A DNA stretch of 64,000 bases from Tigriopus japonicus. Its lineage: Eukaryota > Arthropoda > Copepoda > Harpacticoida > Harpacticidae. Below the pieces are notes generated by a model. It saw only the letters and a list, made by a program, of their open reading frames with translations, did not search any database and was not told the origin of the DNA. Positions 57,101 to 64,000 of this stretch are shown piece after piece; within the stretch, counting starts at the first letter, position 1; each line of letters begins with the position of its first letter. The stretch lies in the NCBI GenBank assembly GCA_010645155.1, contig JAAGOF010000185.1:912111-976110 (forward strand), in the 5' to 3' direction. The position numbers and the translations under genes were made by a program.

Positions 57101-60100
57101 GAAAGAAACTCGCTCAAGCACCATTGCTTGCATTACCACAGGTGCCCTCCGACCAGATTTTACTGCAATTATCTGATCTCATTAGACAAAACCAAACACG
57201 CCAAGCAATCAGGCAATGGCTATTGCCCTCCTCGCGATAACCAGCAGAACTGTAATTTCATGCCCAGAGCGAGACCCTGGGAACCATGGGCTGCTTGCTA
57301 AGCACGTTGTATCTCGTATGTAGGTATATCGGCAAATGTCATCTCATCGAACAAGAGTGAATCGGTCACTCCTGATCAAAAAGACCTTTGCCGGGGGCAA
57401 ACCAAGCCCTACCATCCCATTCTGTGTGACTGGACGGATGGATGGATGGATAAACTGATAGAAAAATACATGGATGGAAAGATGGATCAATGGAGTCGTT
57501 CAAGGCTCTTCTTACCGACTCTTTTAGTAGTCATATCTTGATTTGGGGTGGGTTGTTTCAGAACAATCACTTCTTCACCGTCGGTAAAGAGGTGGTCATG
57601 TTCGACAGTGGACAAACCACCTCACGACGATTATCAGCAATGAATTCATACGATTTCCCCAGGGGGAATTGCCAACCCCGCCCTACCTAATGGATGATGA
57701 GACACTCAACCGCAATGAAACATGAGCTATTATTGTTTCCAACACGAATAAATCAACGCACCTGAGCTACAAAGTTAACTTCACTGATTGTTTCACCTGG
57801 AGGCCTGTTGGTTAACCCATGCGACAAAAGTCTATCATAGACTTTGAATCCTCCTGGCCATTTATTCTTGTCTCGTTAGAACCATTTGCACGGTATGGTG
57901 GGTGGATTTTGCAACCAAACTAAAATGTTCACGACATATCAAAGTGCTTGATAGCAAAGGCGATTTTCGGTGATTTTTATCCGATCGTTGAAAGTAGGAG
58001 TTCCTTCGTCAATTAACCACATCCTCACCACATGTTCAACCCGATTCATATCGAGGCTGTCCTTGCCAAGAAGAAGTTGTCCCATTTTATTGTCCGTCCA
58101 CGTGTTCACAAGCCCAAAATCTCGCAATGTGTATTGCAACAACTGTCTCTACATGCGGCATTGTAAAGCTAGTCTAATTCGAATCCTCTTTCTTACTTTA
58201 TGGCTCTTGTGCTCAAAACTCTCTGCATGCTCAGTGGTGGCAAGTTGAGCACGTACATAAGTGATGAACTTGCAAGGGGTAACTTGATTTAGTAGGGCAG
58301 CTCCACGATATGATTTGAATATTTATGACTTGCGAAATCTGGTTACCCATGAGCATGAATGGTGGTAGTGGGCTTGGTAAAGGAGGAGGATCACGCCGAA
58401 TTACTACTGACGGGCCCCAAAAGACTTGTCGGTCTCATATACATACGCTCATGCATGAATACCTCAAGAACCATTTGTCCAAACGAAGATGGAGCAACCA
58501 ATTGGAATCCAATCTTGCCATGAGGGACACTGACACTAGCAGGTCAGAAAATTTGCATAGATTTTTCACGACTATGTAAGGTTGTCAGTTTCATTTGGGC
58601 ACAATTTTAAAAAGAGAAATGTGAAATGCAGATGAACACGACAGGAAATGGGTCGGAAGGCTAGTTTGTCCTTCCGTTTTTTTTCGCTGCGTCCATGAGT
58701 TTGAACTTGTGCACACATTCTCCGACGTTGTCTGCCTTTGACTTGGAAGCCAACGTGCCTGTCACAACCATTCTGAGCGAAGTTCATTCATATTTGGTAT
58801 GAAAAACTAACAAGGTTGTCACAGCCAATATTCATTGGCAAATCGTGGAAGAATCACAGAGCCTAACTGGTGGTTTGACCAAAACTCATTTTTCTTGCTT
58901 GCCCAAAAGGCATCTAGGCCTAATGCAAATGCATCGGGTGTTTGAACGAGCTTGCATATTTCAGGACCAACCCAAGGAATCCTAAATCGAGCCCTATACG
59001 ACTGAAATCAATCAGGATTGGCGAGTCCAACTTTTTCATGCATTTTCGAACGAACTTAAGGGCGAAACCGTCTAGGAGGAAATTCGTCAAGGTTATTGAA
59101 GACAGATAATATATGAGCGAACGAGTTGTGGCACATGACCAAACACGATGGTCGACCTCGTTGGCATTGTTCTTGGCTGTTTTCCAGCAGGCTAAAGTGA
59201 CTTTTAGAATCGCTTACTGATAATTTACGACTATTTGTGTAGGCCGAGGAGACGATAATAGCAATGCCAACGACTAAATTCAACTTTAAATCCCACAAGG
59301 AATGGACTCAGAATTGATAATTGGAGCATCACCAGCTAGGTGGTTCTACATCATAAAAATGGAGCTGCCACACGCAGAAAATCTTGCTTTGCAACAATGT
59401 TGATACATCTTGCGACCGAAATTTCATAGATTTGATGTGAATTTTGAGTTATGTCGTGAAACCTCAAGAGTGAGTTAATGTGTGAAGGTAAATGCAAGCC
59501 AGATTTTGATCACTTCCTCAATCTAATGGTTGTACAATGAATACGCACCTCCAAATGTACAATACTGTACAGGAACGTGGATTTTGATGCGTGCTTATCA
59601 CGATCAAACGCGTTGCCGGTGATGGGCTTGATGAGGACAATAATAATAAAGATAATGATAATTGGCATACGAATGTAATTGCCCTGGTTTTCAAGGAAGT
59701 CATAGAAAAGACAGATCACCTCAGAACAGGGATGACACACACCACGTACCTGTCTAATCGGAAAAAGAATGCCAAGAACTTGAGATGTCAACAAGTTGAA
59801 TTCCAGCTTACTGAAGATTCTATGCTGTCTGCAAAATCAATTAACCATGTTTTGCACATTTCATGAATCTTGCCCTTGAACTGCGAAAAACGAGTCCTTT
59901 CAATCTCAATCTTGCCGGCATTATCCTAGTTCAAATAGTCATTTGAAAGTGCAAGTGGGTTTGCGATTGTTTTCAGGAATCCGCTCGGTTCTCATGTGAA
60001 ATAGAGACGTGTAAAAGAGTTGCAAGCTCGGATTCGGAACACAAATTCAATTTCAAGGCGCCATAAAAGGTGTTCAGTTACATTTGTACTCATCCGAAGG

Positions 60101-62639
60101 TGACAGTTAGAGGAACAGTAACAAGAGTATTACGACTGTGGTGAAAAACACTGTTAGTTCTAGTGTTTCAAAGGAAGGTAATGTTTGTAACATATGGAAA
60201 ATGTGACTCTTTTGTTTCTGCCCACTAAATCCGTTGTTCGTGGGAGGGACACCTTGGCCGGACTTTTCGCACGGAAATAGTTTGGCAGAATAAGAAGAGC
60301 CATTAATACTCCCAGAGAAATTCAAATCCATCGTCATAATGTGAACCAATCATGCGAAACAAATGTGGAGGAAAATTTTGTTTGTGGGCCAGAGAGATTC
60401 TTCAGCCACGTTTAAACAAAATGTTTCCGAGAGCCTTACGTACCATTTGACTAAGGTGGACATCGATCAACCACATTTGAAAGAATGCCCGCCGACCAAG
60501 AGTCCTTTCTCTCTCTTGAGAAGATCTTTTCAAGACAAGAGCCAAATATTTCAGCCATTTCTTAATGATGTCATCGGAAACTATCTGTAAAGTTCCACGG
60601 AGAATCCAAAATACAAAAGGTGTCTGTAGTAGTGCACGGTAGCAATGGCAATGGTTCCTACTTAGGAGTACAAATGGATGGACTGTGAAGAGTCTCGACG
60701 AGCACTAGGTGAATGGCAAGCATTTCTTTGAGTCATGTGACGATGAATGTAAGATTGCCACGGAGGCTAAGTCCGAGTGGTTTCCGCTATTCCGAGGAGT
60801 CCTAACGATATCAGAGAGATGCATCATCAAATCCTCATTGGCCCAAGCAAATGAAGAAAACGAAGAACTCGAAAGGAGACCTATCCAATTAGTTACGCCA
60901 CAATTTCTACGGGTTTGGCCTCAAACTCAGACGACGACGACGACTACGTACCACTACAAACACATTGGTTAACAAAGTCATTTTCCAATCTGAGAGAGTC
61001 AATTCCACTGGCATGGTTTGAGTTTTCACTCGACTCCAACCAAGTTAACGTTGGTGTATCCATCGAATTACGATGTCGACGATGTTATTGGAATCGCCCT
61101 CGTCACCAGTCCAACGAGCCATCTAAATTCGTAGTTCTGCGGGACAAAAAGTGATTGATAAACGATGGCCAAACTCTACTTTCGACTTATTTTACGAAAT
61201 ACTAAATACACTTACTCTCTCCGGAATGAATTGAAGGCCCTTTTCTACAAGGCATTGAAAAAAAAACACAAGACATTGCCATGACTTTCATCGTTTCTCC
61301 GGGTGTGGTCCTCTACTAATTGGAAGTCATATCACTTGACCAACTCGTATCATTTGCCATTTGGCGATTTTCCTAGCCCTGGCCAATGAATCAGTGGTTT
61401 GGTTTCATACTTTCTTTCCGTTGGTTTACCTGTCTACTCTGGTCTATAATGCTTTGTATGCGCTTAATCGGATCGTGATGGACACCCGTTTACCTCCATG
61501 TCCTTGCCCAGAGACATTTCTAGCCAGTATGTATAAAACAATTGAATGATAATAACAACGGCAGTAGCATGACTGGGCACGAATACATATCGGATTACTC
61601 GAGCATAAGGCTTGAACACGTCCGATTTTGAACAGCCATGATCAATCTAGATTCGCATGGGTCCACCAAGGGTACTCAAACAAAGTTCAGTGGACCGACA
61701 CGCAAGACATCGAGAGATCCAAAATCCTCCGATGCACTCAACTGTGTAGTGTCCAATGAACACTGGGAAATCAAAATTCAACTCGTAAAAAACTTCCTTC
61801 GACTAATTCGAGTTGGCCAGCCTCTGGGAAATTCGGCATTTCAATGGTAGTACTTAATGTGCGGCCTCTTGACGAAGCAGGATCCCAAGAAACAATGACC
61901 GTAGGTACTTAAATAGCGAAACAACCTACTTTGAAATCACTCCCAATGAGATTCTGAATTGGAAACTGCTTGCAGTCATCTTATTCTTGCTTGCTCTTGA
62001 CTCGGGATATTGAGACAATTTAGCACAAAATCACTAGATGAACGGAGCTGGTTGGCTTCAGATAGTTCTTGCCAAGTGAATTAATATGACGTTCCATTTG
62101 AATAGGTGCTTTGCAACGATTGAATCGATTGGGTATCACATTATTTCTGGCACGAGAAAGAGATGGATGTGGATGTGGTTTCATGGAGGCTTGCATATCA
62201 TTGATCTTTCGAAACCATCAACCCACCACCATCAGTCCGTCCATCAAGCACATTGGCTTTGTACGAAAAAACAAAGTCGGAGTAGTAGAAACAGCATTTG
62301 TCTAGTAGTAGTGGTGGTGGTTGAACGTCACTCAAGCGTATTTTTCGGATTCAAGCACCACGATTCAACATTTCTCGAGAAAGAGAGACTGACGGACAGT
62401 GAGAGACAACTACATACGTAACGAACATGCACATGCTTGACCTCATAACGCTTCAACCCCACGACCTTGGAAACAATGCCCAATAACCCCTCATCCGTCC
62501 ACGAAAAAGTGCATTCAAAGTGACTGATGCAAATGAACCCGACCTCTGTGGACGAGATATGAATAAGTAGTGTACAATAGAACCACCTAAGAGCACACAC
62601 GTAACATGCGAGCACATTGTGCGGAACACCAGAGACCGA

Positions 62640-62690
62640 AAGAAAGACTGAGAGAGATAGAGAGAGTGAGAGAGTCGGAGAGAAAGACCA
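62640..62690. repeat. GA-rich imperfect microsatellite
   Basis: Interrupted GAGAGA runs. A similar purine tract lies at about 10810-10850 in kek intron 2. Confidence 0.8.
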
Positions 62691-63138
62691 GGAGAAGATC
62701 CATTCTCGTCAAACCTCGTTGACCCCGGAGCATTTTAAAACCGATTAGACATCTTTGTGAAATCTCCATTGGAGATGAACAATCTGACAACGCTCAAAAC
62801 AATATCACTGTACCTTCTCATCATCGAGTCTGCGCCATTTGAAACTCGAACAACGCCAAATTGGAGGGTCATATCATCGCCAGTCAGTGCAATGTGTCTG
62901 AAATCATATGAAGCAGGATGATCATGCAAAAGATCTGTTTTGTTTCATGCATAATTGAAGAGGCCTTCTGGTGGTTTGTTAAAGACCAAATTTTGTGACC
63001 CTAAGAATATCAAAAATCGACGGGGAGAGATTTTGATCGCCGCTTTGAAAGAAGCTGACTGCAGAAGTTTTCCCAAAGTTTCCCACAGCTTGGCAATTTC
63101 AATTGCGGTCGATTTTCATGTTTCAAGACATGTGTTGT

Positions 63139-63171
63139 GCTTGTTTAAGGCTAGTAAAGCCTTAAACAAGC
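63139..63171. repeat. Perfect hairpin, 14-bp arms, 5-nt loop
   Basis: GCTTGTTTAAGGCT, loop AGTAA, then the exact reverse complement. No T-run follows, so it is not a clear pol III or terminator structure. Confidence 0.85.
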
Positions 63172-64000
63172 TACTTTGGCTAGTAAGCATTTAGAATGCT
63201 GCATTTTCAGAAGCAAAAAAATTAGTCATGGTTGTATTATAGGAACCTTGCAGATCCCTTGAGCACCTTAATTGTGAAGTAGTAGCCTGGATTTTATCAA
63301 TAATCTAAACATTTTTTCATTCTTCAAAAGCAGCCTTGTTTATGAGACAAGTCTGGAGTCTGTTTGAGGAGTAATTAATCCCAAGGACATTTCGAACAAT
63401 TTAGCTCGATTTGAAAACACACATGTTTTAGCTGTTTAAGTAACAGGTCTAGCCCCGTATTTAATCTATTCCCGCTGCCGATTTCAAACATAACATTTTT
63501 CAAGGGCCAGGTTTGAAAAAATATTTTCAAAGTAACTAATCATGTACTACCCCCCCATGATAGTCAATGCACGTGTTAGAGCTCGAATGATCATTTCTTT
63601 AGCGTTGATGATTAGTAAAATCGTGAAACTCGTTCATTTTAAGGATAAGTTAATGACAGTTTGCACACGACAGAGTTATATGGGTTTATAGTTCATGGGT
63701 TTGGTTCCAGGTTGCCCTTGTTTCTTTCCCTCCCTAAGATTGTCCTTTCGAGCAGCTCTAAGTAAGCCTAAAATGGGATTTTGAGTTGTAATTCGGGAAA
63801 GAATGTGAATATTGCTAATACGCAAAACAGACCAAAAAGGTCAAAATGCAAAATTGTAGTTATATGAAGATCTGTGCCAAATTGAATGTGAAAATCTCAG
63901 CCAAATTGTAACGAAATGGCACTTATTTTTATCTTACTGGACAAAAGAAATACAAATGTAAGTAAAAACTGAAATATTAGGGAGTGACAGATCAAGGAAA

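Larger units (their letters stand above)
52319..64000. other. Long stretch without an identifiable gene
   Basis: No open segment shows a family signature. The DNA is less AT-rich than 46-51 kb and contains several microsatellites. It may be intron or flank of a gene extending beyond the window. Confidence 0.5.

Noticed and set aside
1..64000. CRISPR arrays, bacterial operons, rRNA genes
   Set aside because: None seen. Spliceosomal introns, receptor domain structure and transposon types show eukaryotic nuclear DNA.

Overview
This is a eukaryotic nuclear window with few genes, long introns (1.2 to 5.3 kb in the main gene), scattered microsatellites and worn transposon remains. The strongest organism clue is a kekkon-type LRR-Ig receptor, a family known from insects and crustaceans. 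I infer an arthropod, possibly a crustacean, but cannot name the species. A run of 13 Ns at 20802-20814 shows this is an assembled scaffold.

Two protein-coding genes are well supported, both on the + strand. The first (5567-25126) is a kekkon-like single-pass receptor. I rebuilt it from seven exons with compatible splice phases; exon 6 (23 codons) is the least certain. The product is about 1042 residues: signal peptide, LRR N-cap, about six leucine-rich repeats, LRR C-cap, one Ig domain, a transmembrane helix, and a cytoplasmic tail of roughly 600 residues rich in Gln, His, Asn and Ser. The second (37835-41821) is a three-exon beta-1,6-N-acetylglucosaminyltransferase of the core-2/I-branching (GT14) family. 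It encodes about 518 residues with a type II signal anchor.

Much of the rest is mobile DNA. From 30.95 to 33.6 kb a broken non-LTR retrotransposon reverse transcriptase is split by a broken Tc1/mariner transposase gene on the same strand. Short elements with terminal inverted repeats lie at 6618-6874 (perfect 8-bp target duplication), 36821-37209 (TA-flanked), and 45482-45729 plus 45785-45995 (two hAT-like relatives side by side). A 24-bp perfect palindrome between perfect 8-bp direct repeats is at 40457-40480. A pair of inverted related copies sits in intron 2 of the glycosyltransferase gene, and tRNA-like SINE remnants lie near 35.85 and 37.0 kb. A 147-bp copy of the stop-codon region of the kekkon gene lies 2.9 kb downstream of the original.

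The 46-64 kb stretch has no gene I can establish. It holds only weak candidates: an unrecognised minus-strand reading frame near 51 kb, a possible terminal exon at 51928-52318 and a (GTT)n tract at 53.3 kb. I found no clear new biological system. The most informative observations are the candidate kekkon microexon, the 147-bp duplication, the palindrome flanked by direct repeats, and the nested transposons.
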